Source: Atopsyche davidsoni
Taxonomy: Eukaryota > Arthropoda > Insecta > Trichoptera > Hydrobiosidae
DNA: 64,000 nucleotides
NCBI GenBank assembly: GCA_022113835.1
Contig: JAILWY010000005.1
Span: 3,986,501 to 4,050,500, forward strand
Direction: 5' to 3'
Below are positions 36,140 through 48,791 of the stretch, in pieces. Every line of letters starts with the position of its first letter. The first letter of the stretch is position 1. The notes below the pieces were generated by a model, which ran no database searches, was not told the DNA's origin, and worked only from the letters and a program-made list of their open reading frames with translations. The translations under genes and the position numbers were made by a program.

Positions 36140-39100
36140 CGCGACCGGCTTGTGAAATACCACGTCGGAAAACTCAACCCCCATCAATTTGCATCGACCC
36201 ACGGGGCGTTGTGTTAGGACACCATACCAATATTGAAGATAGAATTGTAAGTAATGTATTGTAGCTTTCTTGGCGTGATGTTTTATGAACTAACTAACCT
36301 TAAAATGTACGTATTACATATCTTATCTAATGTCTTTTTTTATGTTGAAAACACGCTATTTTTATGGAAATATGCCAATACGCAAGGTTAAAAAAGTTTA
36401 ATAGTATAATTTTTGCTTCCGTCACACCATTTTGTATGCAAAATGTATTAAATAATTATTGTATTCTCTTCACTAGAAATGAGTGTATAATTCTTGGAAT
36501 TATACTCACACTGTAGCAGTAGACTCAGTGAGGTTATATTTCAAATGCTTCTCGCAGACTAAGCACGAAAGGTTCGCCACCGGCTCGGCCGACATGTGCG
36601 TTGGCTTCGAGACGGCCGGCTAATTTTGTCGCAAAGTCCATTCTAAACGCTGAAGTCCCTCCACCGGCTCGAGCACATTCACAATCTGCTGTTATTTCTT
36701 TGAAATATAATATATGTTCATCTCGCTGTTGAAAAATTGGCCCACAAAAAAAAAGTGACGTAAAATTCACGTGAAGTGTAAATATAGATCTAATGAAATA
36801 TTGCTCGTTGGCATATTTGAAAATTCTCAATTGAATATTGTCTTTTGTCTTAAGTAAATGAAATACATTAATATACCTCGACATTGATTAAATGACTTCT
36901 ATCGTTGAATTTAGTTTCTTCATTGCAATGCTTCTGATTTTTAGGTTTATTGCTCTAGTTTTCTCGGAGTAACCATTATTACTGCCGGTTCTCGTTTAAG
37001 TATTTAAGTCTTAATGAACGTTTTTTTTTTTTTGTATTTACTACTTATATTAAAAATGGATGGTCTTTAACATCCGCTTATAACAAACGCCTAGTATTTC
37101 ATACATTTAAAGCGGTCATTCTATTTCAGTTTCCGCTAGCTGTGCCTTGCGTGAGACGCTCCTGCAGTAGTCGACGTTTTCTCGTCAAGGCGTAAAGTAA
37201 TAAAACATTCGCCGGTCTAGCTGTCCTCTGAGTTTAGTTTAAAATAAATATATTTTTTCCTCATTGAAATTCTGTGCTCTATGTTCAAGTTAATTTCTGT
37301 TCTGTGCGTCAACGTTAATTGTGTAATACTGGAATGCTAATATAAACCTTCAAGGGTTTCGTAATTGGTTTGTTTGCAAGGAACTTCGAACGCTGACGCT
37401 AAAATGCTCGCAAATAATCACTTTGGATCATTATTTAAACGGTAAGCAAGCGCATGAATTCTCGTTTTAAAATTTATTTGGTTTTGAAATTTAAAAAATA
37501 TACACGCCTCACCTACTTTATGACGTATTCTATCACATGATGGTATTTATTATATTTTTTGAAAATATTTTTACAAGTGTAATCAGCTGTGAATATTATC
37601 TAGAAAAACAATTTTGAATTCCCTTTTAAATATCGCAGACATCTTTTGACATAACTTTGGCAGAAGAAAGATTTGAACCACGTGTAAAAAAATATTCGAC
37701 AAGGACGCACTCATGCGCAAGACGGAGACAGCGGTAGAAAGGTGTGAAAAAAGTCATTTCTAGGTAATTCAATATATTAACAATATACGAACAAATTAAA
37801 TTGTGAATAATATTAAGTTATAATAAAAACTTTATGCAAATAATACTCATTGTAGAAAGTGGAGGTCAGTGATAAGACGAAACTGTTATGAATATATTTC
37901 AAGGTAATTCAAAATTGCTTTTCCAATTTCTCACCAAGGTTCAGTTACCTAACAAGAGGAAAAGTTAATTTATATAGATAATAAAGTACGTAATGTTTGT
38001 TCAATATAAATTGAAACAACTATTAGATTTCAAGCTTTGCATATTGTGTTGATATTTGCCATGCAATCCACATTAAACCATATTGTTTCAAATATTTACT
38101 CAGTGGGATAAGGGAATATATTACTATCTATCCTTTTAAACACACCTGCGTTACAAGCATATCTGTTTTAAAATATTCCAACGCGTGTAGGTAGATTTAT
38201 AATTTATTTTGATTGCAATTATTTCTTAAATTTCATCGGCAGAAAGGAAAAATAGCGAAAATAAAAATGATCCATTGATATAGTTTTTTTAGTTTTTTTT
38301 TTAAATGTAGATTTGGCCAGATTTAATGATGCATGATAACATCAAAAGACTTTCATCTACAATGAGTGATTTTAGTCGTTTATGAAAAAAGTATTTAGAA
38401 TGTTTTATGTTCAATTACAACTTTGTGGGTTACACCTGTTCTACTCTGAGTGGTAAGTCATTGTATACTTACTCATGTGATACGTACATTTATCATTTGA
38501 TTGCCGATGGTCTCTATACGTTGGAATGTCAATATTTCGGGTATAGGCAAAGCAGTTCGGGTAAAGACATTGAGACCATTCATTTTTGATGCAACCAAAA
38601 ATTAATTTCGTTTCAAATCACATTTTTTAAAGTCACATTAGCCATACACGATCAATTAAACAAACGCCAACAATGTCATTACTATACTAGTACTTTATTT
38701 ATATATTTAATAAAAAAAATGCATTTTTATCATCTTTCTTATTTTATAAAATTAATACTAATCTCACCAAGAATGCTAAACGTGTGTACACTCAAAGAAC
38801 TTTATTACCAAAGTTTTATTTTTTACTTATCAATGTGTTAAAATTTAATCACATTGTCAACACATCTCTCTTTTAATCTGATCTAATAGTGTTATTGTTT
38901 AATGATACCGCGATTGGTTCAACTGTTATTACTTAGATTAACACAAAGCCTTTTATTTACAAAGATTTTCAAAAAATTAAGCAGTTTCAGCGACATAGCG
39001 GTGGTGTGACTCGAGCAACCTTTGTTGGAGGCAGTGTGACTCAAACAACATTTTGGCTCGGGAGGTTAATGCTCACAATTTAATGCGTATTTTTTTTTTG

Positions 39101-39860
39101 AACACCCGACAAGCTCCTATAAAATTCCAGATATCTTTTGAAAAATAAACACAGTGGCCGATGCACCGCGTGTATTGTTTGTTTTGATATCCGAGGTGCA
39201 TTTACATTTATGTTCGCAACATTTGCAAAATTCACGTGTATGTTGGTAACATTTTTTTATTAAAACTACAGCACACAAATTATATATATTTTTAACTATA
39301 ATTTAATTAAAATGTTGACCAGTTATTAATGTATGTTAATAAAAAAATCACACGCGTTTAAAAAAATTGTTTTCTTTAGTGCTACCTACAATATATATAT
39401 TTTTACTGTGAAAGAAAAAATAATAATTGACACTTACTGTATGTGGTATTTTAATATGTAAAAATTACATACCTAATAGTTTTTTATTATTTATTCAGTT
39501 ATCAGCATAAATTTTCCAGTACTGAAACTACTTTGATGATATTTAGCGGGTAAGTAATTAAAAATTATTTTTGGAGTTTAAATTAATAAATTTTGTTGAT
39601 ACTGAGTTTTAATTCTAACGTTAGTTTTGTGATGACATTTATTTGTACGTTCAAATTAAAAGTGGGATATCCTAGTGGAAGCGAATTTGTGCTGAAAATC
39701 TATTCATATATTTTCCGAAATACGTTGGACCTGCATAGTAATTTTGTTTTCAATAATAAGTTTGAGAATCTTCCCGTCTGAAATTTTTTTTTCCAAAAAG
39801 CATACCAATTAGCGCTTCCTTATTGACGGAACCAGATTCTTGCAACGAGGTCTGCGTTAT
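36140..39860. other. AT-rich stretch without recognised genes
   Basis: A more complex patch at 36535-36690 has a long open frame but no recognised domain, and may be a repeat. Two imperfect copies of GTGTGACTCGAGCAACCTTT / GTGTGACTCAAACAACATTT lie at 39004-39053. Nothing else was seen. Confidence 0.4.
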
Positions 39861-39864
39861 TTAA

Positions 39865-40746
39865 CCCTTTAGATAGCGTTGAAAGTATGTAGTAAATATT
39901 TTTTGAATACCATACATAATTTATTTTTCACTGCTTATTTGTACTTTTTTTCAAAAATATTATTTGAACCCCAGAAACAAACGTCGGGACGGGAGTTATA
40001 CGCGTAGAAAAATAAAACACATAAAAACGTGTTTTATAAAACAATAAAATAAATGTTTTTCATTCATAATTAGACTACGCGTTTCATTGTTTAAAAGTTA
40101 ATGATGATAGCATGTAGTTATCATTAATAACTTTTAGTCGCGTGTATAGTATAAATAAAAAAAACTAAGCGACTGAGGTGATATTTTTTTATCATTTTAC
40201 ACGCAAGTGGCTGTTTTCAACATGTTTTTGCTGGAAAGCGTAGACAAACAGTTGTCTGACGCATTTTAATCAGCAAGCCACACGCAGGCCCAATGCGTCA
40301 ATGAGTCCTATCGTTCCAATAATTTAGGTATAAGATATTATGCATTTAATATTTTTTCTTGAAATTTTTTGGAAACGCTCTCGGAAGGCGAAAATTGATC
40401 CGCTGGCTGGCGAGACCAAGTGATTTTGTTCAAAATCATTTCTCTAATTTTAAATGTTAAAAAACGTTGTTTATTTTTGCGTCTTTCAAATGTTTTTATT
40501 TACATAGCAGATATTTTAGACGCGTGGGTTGTTAGCCTTTGACAATGGGTGACATTCTTTTAATATTTTTTGTATCTCGAGTTTTATCTCTGAACCTCCT
40601 CCACAGTGATGGATAACGACTTCAGTGGACTCGAATGTGCCAGCTCGTGCTTTATGGTCATCGACTATTTATACAGTATCGCTAGCTGTGTGTAAACGCT
40701 CAATCCGCCGGTAAACAATGCCAGTTTTCCCGAGCGTGGTAAAGGG
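39865..40746. mobile_element. Nonautonomous piggyBac-like element
   Basis: 882 bp, bounded by TTAA at 39861-39864 and 40747-40750. The left end reads CCCTTTAGATAGCG and the right end, on the minus strand, CCCTTTACCACGCTCG. CCC...GGG termini with TTAA duplication are the piggyBac signature. I see no transposase relic inside, so it would depend on a relative. It lies about 1 kb before candidate exon C. The inverted match is short, so a chance pairing is possible but unlikely with the TTAA at both edges. Confidence 0.7.
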
Positions 40747-40750
40747 TTAA

Positions 40751-41340
40751 CAATGTTTTCACTTAACCTGCTCCGAATCTTTGTATCTCTTTGCTAAATT
40801 TATATATTTTTTATCACATTCAAAATAATGTCAACGGCTAAAAATGTATGTCACTCATATAAATTCTTATATAACTGATATTACTCGAAACGCGTCATTC
40901 TTAAGATTTTAAATAATATAAATACGAACATAATATTTTTAATCACTCACGTCAGAGAAATATAATCAAAATATATCCGTCCTTGTTCCTAGCGTGTATC
41001 GGGTACATGTAAATAATTACATTATATTCGTTTCTCTTTCTTCGATAAAACACATTTACATCAATAGAGATAAGTTCGCTTTCAAGCGTCACCGTAGACG
41101 TTATTTAGTTTCACTAACATGTTGACTTATGATAAATACCATGAGTTAATCGGTTTCCTCTCTGCGCTGCATCATTAGTACAGCGGCAGCCGGAACGGAC
41201 GAATGTCTCCAACAGGCATTTATAGTAGATATTTTACCAGAAGTGATTTGATATTTGATGATAGATACCGAGTGAAGTTGAACCGAAGTGATTTATATGT
41301 AAATAATTTCCGCGGAATTCGCGCTGCTTAAACAAAACAT
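40751..41340. other. AT-rich flank upstream of candidate exon C
   Basis: No repeat or exon was recognised. Complexity rises from about 41150 towards the GC-rich 5' region of the 41763 exon. Confidence 0.4.
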
Positions 41341-41762
41341 AGTAAGCGTGTCCTCTATCAGTTCGTTATCAGATATCAATATACGATAGTGACATTGCGG
41401 ACAGTGCAACTTGTCGGAGATTGCTTGAATTTATCCCCGTGGCACAGTGCTCCAGTGCAGCAGAAGTGCATCCTTGGGCTGGTATTGTTGTAACACTTTG
41501 GCTAAATTTCAAATCGCTCCCCGCCACCGTCCAAACATAGCTACGCCGCGCGGCGCCCGGGCCCGCCAGTTGAGTTGAGTGAGCGCGCCCAGCTGTGAGA
41601 GGAGCCTGCTAGCCAGCGACCCCGGTGCTTAGTGTGGAGGCTCTGTCGTCAGGTTCTGTCGTCAGGTTCTGTCGTCAGGTTCTGTCGTCGGGTTCCGTCG
41701 TCGGGTTCTGCCGGATTTGCGAGCTCAGTCTCTTTGTTCCCCGACCCTGTGGATTATTCAAA
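41341..41762 (+). promoter_or_regulatory. Promoter and 5' UTR of candidate exon C
   Basis: GC content rises towards the ATG. Arthropod initiator words (TCAGTT at 41358-41363, TCAGTC at 41725-41730) are present but no TATA box is well placed. The block at 41540-41640 is CpG-rich. A 13-bp tandem repeat fills 41641-41710. Confidence 0.45.
41641..41710. repeat. 13-bp tandem repeat in the probable 5' UTR
   Basis: About five copies of AGGTTCTGTCGTC, the later ones drifting to GGGTTCCGTCGTC, end about 50 bases before the ATG at 41763. Confidence 0.9.
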
Positions 41763-41794
41763 ATGCACGAGACATTCTCGCGGTTGATTTTTTT
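41763..41794 (+). CDS. Candidate first coding exon C
   Basis: An ATG in excellent insect context (TTCAAAATGC) opens ten codons, MHETFSRLIF, plus two bases, ending at TTT/GTGAGT, a strong donor, phase 2. The short hydrophobic end could be the beginning of a signal peptide continued by the next exon, but this is a guess. The upstream region is promoter-like. The next exon is not identified; a candidate at 52712 would fit the phase. Confidence 0.55.
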
Positions 41795-41879
41795 GTGAGT
41801 ATTTTGATACATTGTTTATTTTTTGGATTTTTTTTAAATACGCGATGGTCTTGTTTATACGATATATAAATATTTTCTT

Positions 41880-42399
41880 GCTACTTTTTTAAAGCAAGTA
41901 CACAAAGAAAAACAAATTTCAAATAGATTATATTAGATTACAAAAAGGTAGTGTGTTCTCTTTTATATAATTAAACAGCAGTTAACATTTTAATTTAGGA
42001 GATTTTTTCTAGATCTAGTATCAATTTTTTTAAACGCTTTAATTGTACAAAATGACCCAAGTTTTTTTTTATAAAAATATTTAACTCTGTTAAATACGAA
42101 AATCCAAGCTGAAAAAAATATTAAAAAACCTTAAATTTTGCTACTTTCTTGAAGCAAGTACACAAAGAAAAACAAATTTCAAATAGATTATATTAGATTA
42201 CAAAAAGGTAGTGTGTTCTCTTTTATATAATGAAACAGCAGTTAACATTTTAATTTAGGAGATTTTTTTCTAGATCTAGTATCAATTTTTTTAAACGCTT
42301 TAATTGTACAAAATTACCCAAGTTTTTTTTTCTAAAAAATTTTAATTCTGTTAAATACGAAAATCCAAGCTGAAAAAATATTTAAAAACTTAAATTTTA
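41880..42399. repeat. 260-bp tandem duplication in the intron after exon C
   Basis: Two head-to-tail copies (41880-42139 and about 42140-42399) are nearly identical, each opening GCTACTTT and sharing GCAAGTACACAAAGAAAAAC. They differ by a few substitutions and small indels in T runs. The high similarity means a young duplication. Confidence 0.95.
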
Positions 42400-45300
42400 A
42401 AAACAAAAAAAACGATGATTTGAATGTCCATTTGTTTAGTAATTAGTTCAAAGTTACACTGTATTTGTTTCTAATTAAGCGTGGTGGTAAATTAAAAATT
42501 ATATCACAAAATCCTTATTAAAAGGTTTCACTTATATTGCTGCGATAAAGTCTATTGGAAGAGCGTTAGGACTTAAGGACATTAATCTCATTTATTTCCT
42601 TTTGTGTTGATATAACTCGCTTGCAGTGTAAATGTTTATCTCGGTTTAATGCCTCCAGCGTGTCGCCTCTCCACAGCAAGGCACTCGCGCGAGCACACAA
42701 TAATAAATTTTGCGACAATAAAAAAAATGGTCCACTTCGGATTAGAGCTAAACCGTTTTTACTATATCTGCATAAAAAAAAACATTATGATCCGTGCTAA
42801 TCAACGATAACAACGCTTGTAGATTGCCAAAAACACTTGGCGGTGATCGTGTATGATTAATTAGTGCTACACTCGTTATTTTGAAATTAATGTATTTAAA
42901 GAACAAAGGTTGTCTAAGAGTGACTCTCATAACAGTAATTAGTACCTAACCTAGTAGTACAATACCTCAGAAGTCTTTAATTAAATTAAAGGTATTCTGT
43001 GATTTTGAACCTTTTAATATGTAATATTCAAAATATATTTTAAACCAATATATTTTTCTAAGCCAAAAAGAGGTTACGTTTTATATAAAAATTTAATTCT
43101 CTCTTCGTAAATATTTTTTTTTGCACTCCTAAATATACTGTTATTGTTTTTATGCATCGAAGACAAACGGCAAATACTTATTGGAATTTCCTGCCTACGA
43201 GTCGTTGTTATAAATAATATATTTTCTTTATAAATAGCAGCTGGTATTTCCTTCGGTTTTAATATCAACATTCTGTAATTTTTATTACAAATCGTGCAAG
43301 TATTCACCGGCCATGTAGAACTGTAGAGTAGATCGTCAGTTGATGATTTTCGCTGAGAGTTTGTTGCATCATTATATCAAATTTGTTATCAATGTGGGAA
43401 CATAAAAGCTGTAGAATCCCTGCTGCCTGGGCAAATACAGACTGTCGATTATGACAATAAAAGTAGTTTTGAATTATTATATTTGAGACATAAAATATAG
43501 CTATATTGAGTAAACATTGTCTAGGCTATCGTTTATAATATACGGGTATGTTGTATATAATTTATTGAGTTCAGAAGATTTCACTTTAACATTTAAATAA
43601 TCACATATATAAGTGATAACTAACTTTAAAATAATACCCATTGTAATTGTTAGCCTTTGATGCACTCAAATGAGATATAAGTAATTCCCATTGTTTATGT
43701 TAACATAAACGGTTTTTAAATATAAATACGGCCATGTAATGTGATATTTCTCGTTTTAAAACTAGCGTAATAATTCGTATAAATTAAAAAAAAAAATTAT
43801 TCTTATTTTACTGAGTATTTTAAACTTGATTTATTTTCATTCGTTGTTTTAATATATTTATAATAATGCTAACCTAAACCACACAATCTTACGTAAGACT
43901 ACGGCAGTACATAGATAATGTTTGATTACTTTTCGGTCCCAAGGTGAAGCCTCTCGATTTTATCTCTATAGGTCATGGATTTTCACACACCATCACCGTA
44001 GCGGCTGCCTTTTGTATGAGTAATGGGGGAAATTACTCGAGTAACCCTCGAAGCGCTGGAGAGCCTTATCAGCTGTTCACTCCAGTCTTTCCACTTCCGC
44101 CGTGAAAGCTTTTTTTGTAATCAATCAAATCTCACACCTATTTTATGTAATTGAAATTATATATTTTTTCTGTCACTAATCTATAAATATTGTTAATGTT
44201 TGAACGTTATTTTTTTTAAAAACTATAACATACAAATATCGGTTTCCTCCAGTTGAATTTAATTTAAAATGACTATTAAAATATAGCGATAAAACATCTT
44301 TTGTGTACTCAAAGTAAAGAACGTTTCTTTTTGTACAAAATCAAAGGCTGTATTTTTTTCTTTAGCCATGGCATGAAAATTTCTGGTTCTTTCAAGCGTT
44401 TTCTAGAACCTTCAGTGCCTGCATATAAAATTCTATTTCTCAGCGTAGGTATCTCTACTTGGACACTGGTTCATCAACCGCGTGCACACTTGACTTTTTA
44501 TCTTTTGTTTTATTTAGCATGCAACCACTGCTGATTTCACACAGACGACAAGTTTGTACTTGATATTTCACACAGAAAACATTAATTTCCATTTAAATGC
44601 TTAAAAAAACTGTGTAAGTCATTTTCATTTAGGTTTACTTATATATGTTCCTATATAAGTATGTTCTTTCAAATAAATTGATAAGACACGAATAATGACA
44701 ATAAATATTTTATGTTCTTATATTATATATTAAAAAAATTACGGTTGCTTTATAGTAGTTTTAAACATAACGTGTACGTTAACGTTGTTTATTGCACGCT
44801 AATTATTAAATAAATTATGAAAAGTTTTATAACATTAGCATATAGATAACTGGAATCATTTTTATAAAAAAAGTACCCTTAGTAGTATTTATCGTCTTTC
44901 ATATTTTTAGTTTTTTTTTTTCATATATTATATATATAATTTTTAAATATGATTATTTGAACTGTTTATTCCGACGTTTCACCTTTAATTCCCAAACCTT
45001 ATATTTTCTTCGTTCTGTAAATTAAAGAATGTAAACGGGAAATTGTAATTCTCCGTCAATATTTCTTCCAATGTAAATGTACAAGTCATTCTTAAAATTT
45101 TCAGCAGAAACTTTAGTACACATGAAATAATATTGATCTCCTTTAACATCAGTATTATTTTTGTTGTACGCGTTTTTATAAATGCTTTGGCCGATAATAT
45201 CTGTGTATATTAAGTTTATATCGCTTTTAGCAGATTGGAGTTTCCAGTTTAAAGTCACAAATTTACTTTGCATTTTTTTCTACCTGCTAACGTTCGTGTC

Positions 45301-48300
45301 GATCGATATCGTGTCCAGACTGTCTTATCGGTAGTATTAATATGAAATATTATCCGAGTGCTAATTTCGCTACTTAGCAACAGCCACTATTACTACTTGA
45401 CAACTATTATATCTTGACATTTTTGCACCATTTCCTCGAGATAGGTTGATAACGATATTTGTCAAATTTTCATTGTTCTTTTTATTGAATTCTTCCGCAT
45501 ATTCCATTGCACAGATATGTGTGTTTTCCAATAAATATCAGAGGGCTTGCCATATTGATTAAATCATTTTTGATTTGTAATATGCCAGTCTAATAAAATT
45601 CTACGACATCACGTGCTACGAAACCGTAAAAATATTGTAATATTATCTGTTCTTTGTATATTCGATCGCTTTTTATGTACATTTTTTTAAAGTAACGACC
45701 AAATGAATATAATTTTATTGTTTTCCACAGTTGACAACAGCTTTATCAATTGTGGAAAAGTACTGCAAACGCGGCCGCGGTCCGACGTGGTTCGATTTTC
45801 TTTACTTTAAAAAACACTCGTAGTCTCTTTGGTAATATAAAGATACAATAAAGATGGTCACTCTTTTACGTTTCAATGCTAAGAATTATAAGATGTTTGT
45901 AGCAGTAGTTCAATTGCAGATACTTATACGTTTTCTACATAAAAATCAATTGACATAAACAGATGTGTCTGTCCAATGTACTCGATCAATTAAATATTGC
46001 ATAAACATACCTTCAGGGCATTCCTACTACTTCCTCATATGTGAGTGAATGTATTTTTCTAGTATGACCATGGCTCAAACCCACATGATAATTCATATTT
46101 CCGCGATACAGACACTTAGCAATTGAAAGTAGCGCGGGAGAACATCCTGGTGTGTTTTCTTGAGTGGTTGGTGATATTTATTATGGCTTTTTCATTAGTC
46201 GGTACACACGCCATACGAAGATTAACAATATGTTTTGTAGCACACTAACAACTAATTTGTATTGAATTGAATTTCATTTCTAAAAACCATCACACATGCA
46301 AGAGACCTATTATTAGCAAAAATATTTTTTCCGGCCACAATAGAATAAAGGTAACGAAGTAAATGGAATACATTGGACCATTACAATGCAAATAATATAA
46401 TTGTTTTTAAACATAATAATGGAATCATATAAACGTTTTTTTTTACGTGCTTGTAAAAACAATTTTATAACAAAGCTATGTCGCTTTTTGAAGATACATA
46501 CAAATATAATTAATTTCTTGTAAGTAGAATTAATTCTTATTTTTATACATGAGGTCAATGAAAACACAAAATAATTTTATACGGCGCTTAATTACTTCTC
46601 ATTTTAATAATCAAATTAAAGGCTTAATTAATGAGTATTAATTATTTTGATATGCACGATCAATAAGTAAATCAATTTCATCTTAATACATATTTTGTAT
46701 TTTTAATCATAACGTTTTTTTTGTGTCCAAGTAATATGTTTTTATTGCGATTCGACTGAAATGTAATTACGGCTATTTAAATCTACGAGGAAAATATAAT
46801 TTTATACTTATCTACTTATTTATATTGAACATACTGAATATACCAACTAATGTGTTTACTTAAGTGATTACTAGAAATCGGTCGTACCGTTTGCCGAATC
46901 GTATTTCCGCTGATAATCGCCACCACGTTGGTTCGTCCGATTCGTTCTCACCTGGTCGATAGAGAAGACCCCCTGCGATTGCCTTGAGTGTCTCCTCTAC
47001 CGACGGCTGTATTATGCAATGGGATACAAATAGGTCAGCCCGTGCTCTCGTTTGAGGGCACGCAGCACGTGCTGAATGTAATGCTCCTAACGAGCCAGTA
47101 CTTACGTTTTTCATTGCCCGATAAGCCGATATTCTGAATCAGCAGGTGTAACTAACACAATTACTATGCAGCCATATCACTATTAAACTATGTATAAGTA
47201 TTAAATTGGTAATTTGAAATATTACGTTGTTTTTTTTAATTTCATATCTATAGTTCTAATCGTATCGTTTCGTGTTTTTAGAGCCGTGTTCGCCATCTCG
47301 TTTAATCTCAATTGTGTTTGGTGTGCGCGATTGCACTGCGTGCATATTATATTTGCAGAAATTTTGAGCTGTATGGGCCTCCCTGGAGAATTACATTATT
47401 ATTTAAATCAAATAGTTTTCTACACAATCTAATCGCGTAGTGCACAATGGATCTTCAGAGGTGATCTGTGCACCGCGGAAAGAATGGTTGACATATATAT
47501 TCAGGATTCCGATTTACTCGGAAATCAAATATTTTTTATTTATAGTAAATATGCTTAAAATTGTTTTTATTATTATGCGTTGTTAAAATTTTAATATTAA
47601 ATCCTTGTAGGTAGAAATATATGTAAAAAAGTTTCTCCTTTGCTTTAGAGTCGAGTTTTGATTACCTACTCACATGAGAATCGTTCTATCCTAATATTAT
47701 TGGTTTACTTAACATACATATTGTGGTCATAGGCAAGAGCCGATAATCTAATCTAGCCACAGTTTGCTAGCACAAAATTTCGTAATTCTTTTTATCGCGC
47801 GGTACCTAGCACCGAGCTGATAGAGTAACTGTTGACCCAAATAGTACTGCAGCGCAGAACATTTGGAGAGCCAAGGGCTTTGTGTGTCTAGAACGTTCTA
47901 TTGCAGCGAGCGTCGCGTACCTGCATCCTTGTCCGCCATTACCGTAACCCAATTTACAATCGTTTACCTACAAATTATACTTCTAGTTATGATGAAATTT
48001 ATAAGCGATTGTTACATTCCATTTTACCTTCATATTGGACAACTTATAAACCAAAGTAGTAAAAGTGGTAATATTATCATTTAAGGTAGATTAAATAAGA
48101 CTTCATATACATATGCGTCTACTGGTATTGGACGTTTTTCCTCATGCCTCCAATCTTCCTGCTACTGATCGTCCTCTGAGGAATTCTGGAGTTGATAGAT
48201 GACTCATTGGGTAGGCTTGCGTTTTTAGTGTAATTTAGAGAGTAGGCCTATGTTTTATTTTCAGAATGGCTTATTATTAATTTTATTTAATGTACATGGC

Positions 48301-48640
48301 TAATTTAGTAAGAAGGGAGTGAAATTGTTTACTTTGATGTATTTTTTTAAAACGGTTCAATAGTCATTATTAAAATTTTCGATCGTTTTCCTTTTTGAAG
48401 TTATTTCTTAGTTTATGTACACCGTAAATTTTAATGTGTGACGCATATTTGAAATCATGTCGGAATTTACAGGAATTTATTTTTTACTAACGAATTCAAT
48501 TTTTTAAAAATTGTTTCACAGAAATTTTCTGGTCGGAAGTACTAATATACTGTCCATTAGTCATTATAGAAGTGAACGTATCCCTCCTATCGGTCTCTCA
48601 CTTATCATCGAGCGAATTGGTCAAGTGGCGAGTGTGCGTG
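42400..48640. other. AT-rich probable intron
   Basis: No gene supported. GC-richer patches at 44040-44110 and 46860-47110 (with a minus-strand frame ending at a CCAG/GTGAGA donor-like site near 46950) may be repeats. An 83-codon minus-strand frame at 45022-45273 has composition expected of random AT-rich DNA. Confidence 0.4.
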
Positions 48641-48756
48641 CCAATAATAGTGGCCGGGTTGCATCAGCTGCGCGGGGTGAACGACCTCTCCGCGTGACTC
48701 CACCCGGGAGCGCCGCTCCAGCCCGCCACCACTTTCTGGAACATTCTCGACACATA
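48641..48756 (+). promoter_or_regulatory. GC island before candidate exon D, with heat-shock-type element
   Basis: A CpG-rich block in AT-rich DNA. At 48734-48746 TTCTGGAACATTC matches the three-unit heat-shock factor pattern exactly. One such match is roughly what chance gives in a window this size, so its meaning is uncertain. Confidence 0.35.
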
Positions 48757-48785
48757 ATGGAGTCATCTGTGTTGCTGCATGTGCA
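48757..48785 (+). CDS. Candidate first coding exon D
   Basis: An ATG opens nine codons, MESSVLLHV, plus two bases, ending at GCA/GTGAGT with a perfect intron side, phase 2. The frame stops inside the donor if unspliced. It lies at the edge of a GC island. It is unrecognised and supported mainly by the donor, the island and the phase shared with the other candidates. Confidence 0.35.
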
Positions 48786-48791
48786 GTGAGT

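Noticed and set aside
36534..36884. 116-codon minus-strand frame
   Set aside because: Half of it is AT-rich and low in information; no domain, and no splice sites that make sense.
45022..45273. 83-codon minus-strand frame that looks protein-like
   Set aside because: Composition (Lys, Asn, Tyr, Ile) is that of random AT-rich DNA, with no domain, no promoter and no splice support.
48734..48746. Heat-shock element as proof of a heat-inducible gene
   Set aside because: The exact match is real, but about one is expected by chance in both strands of a window this size; kept only as an annotation note.
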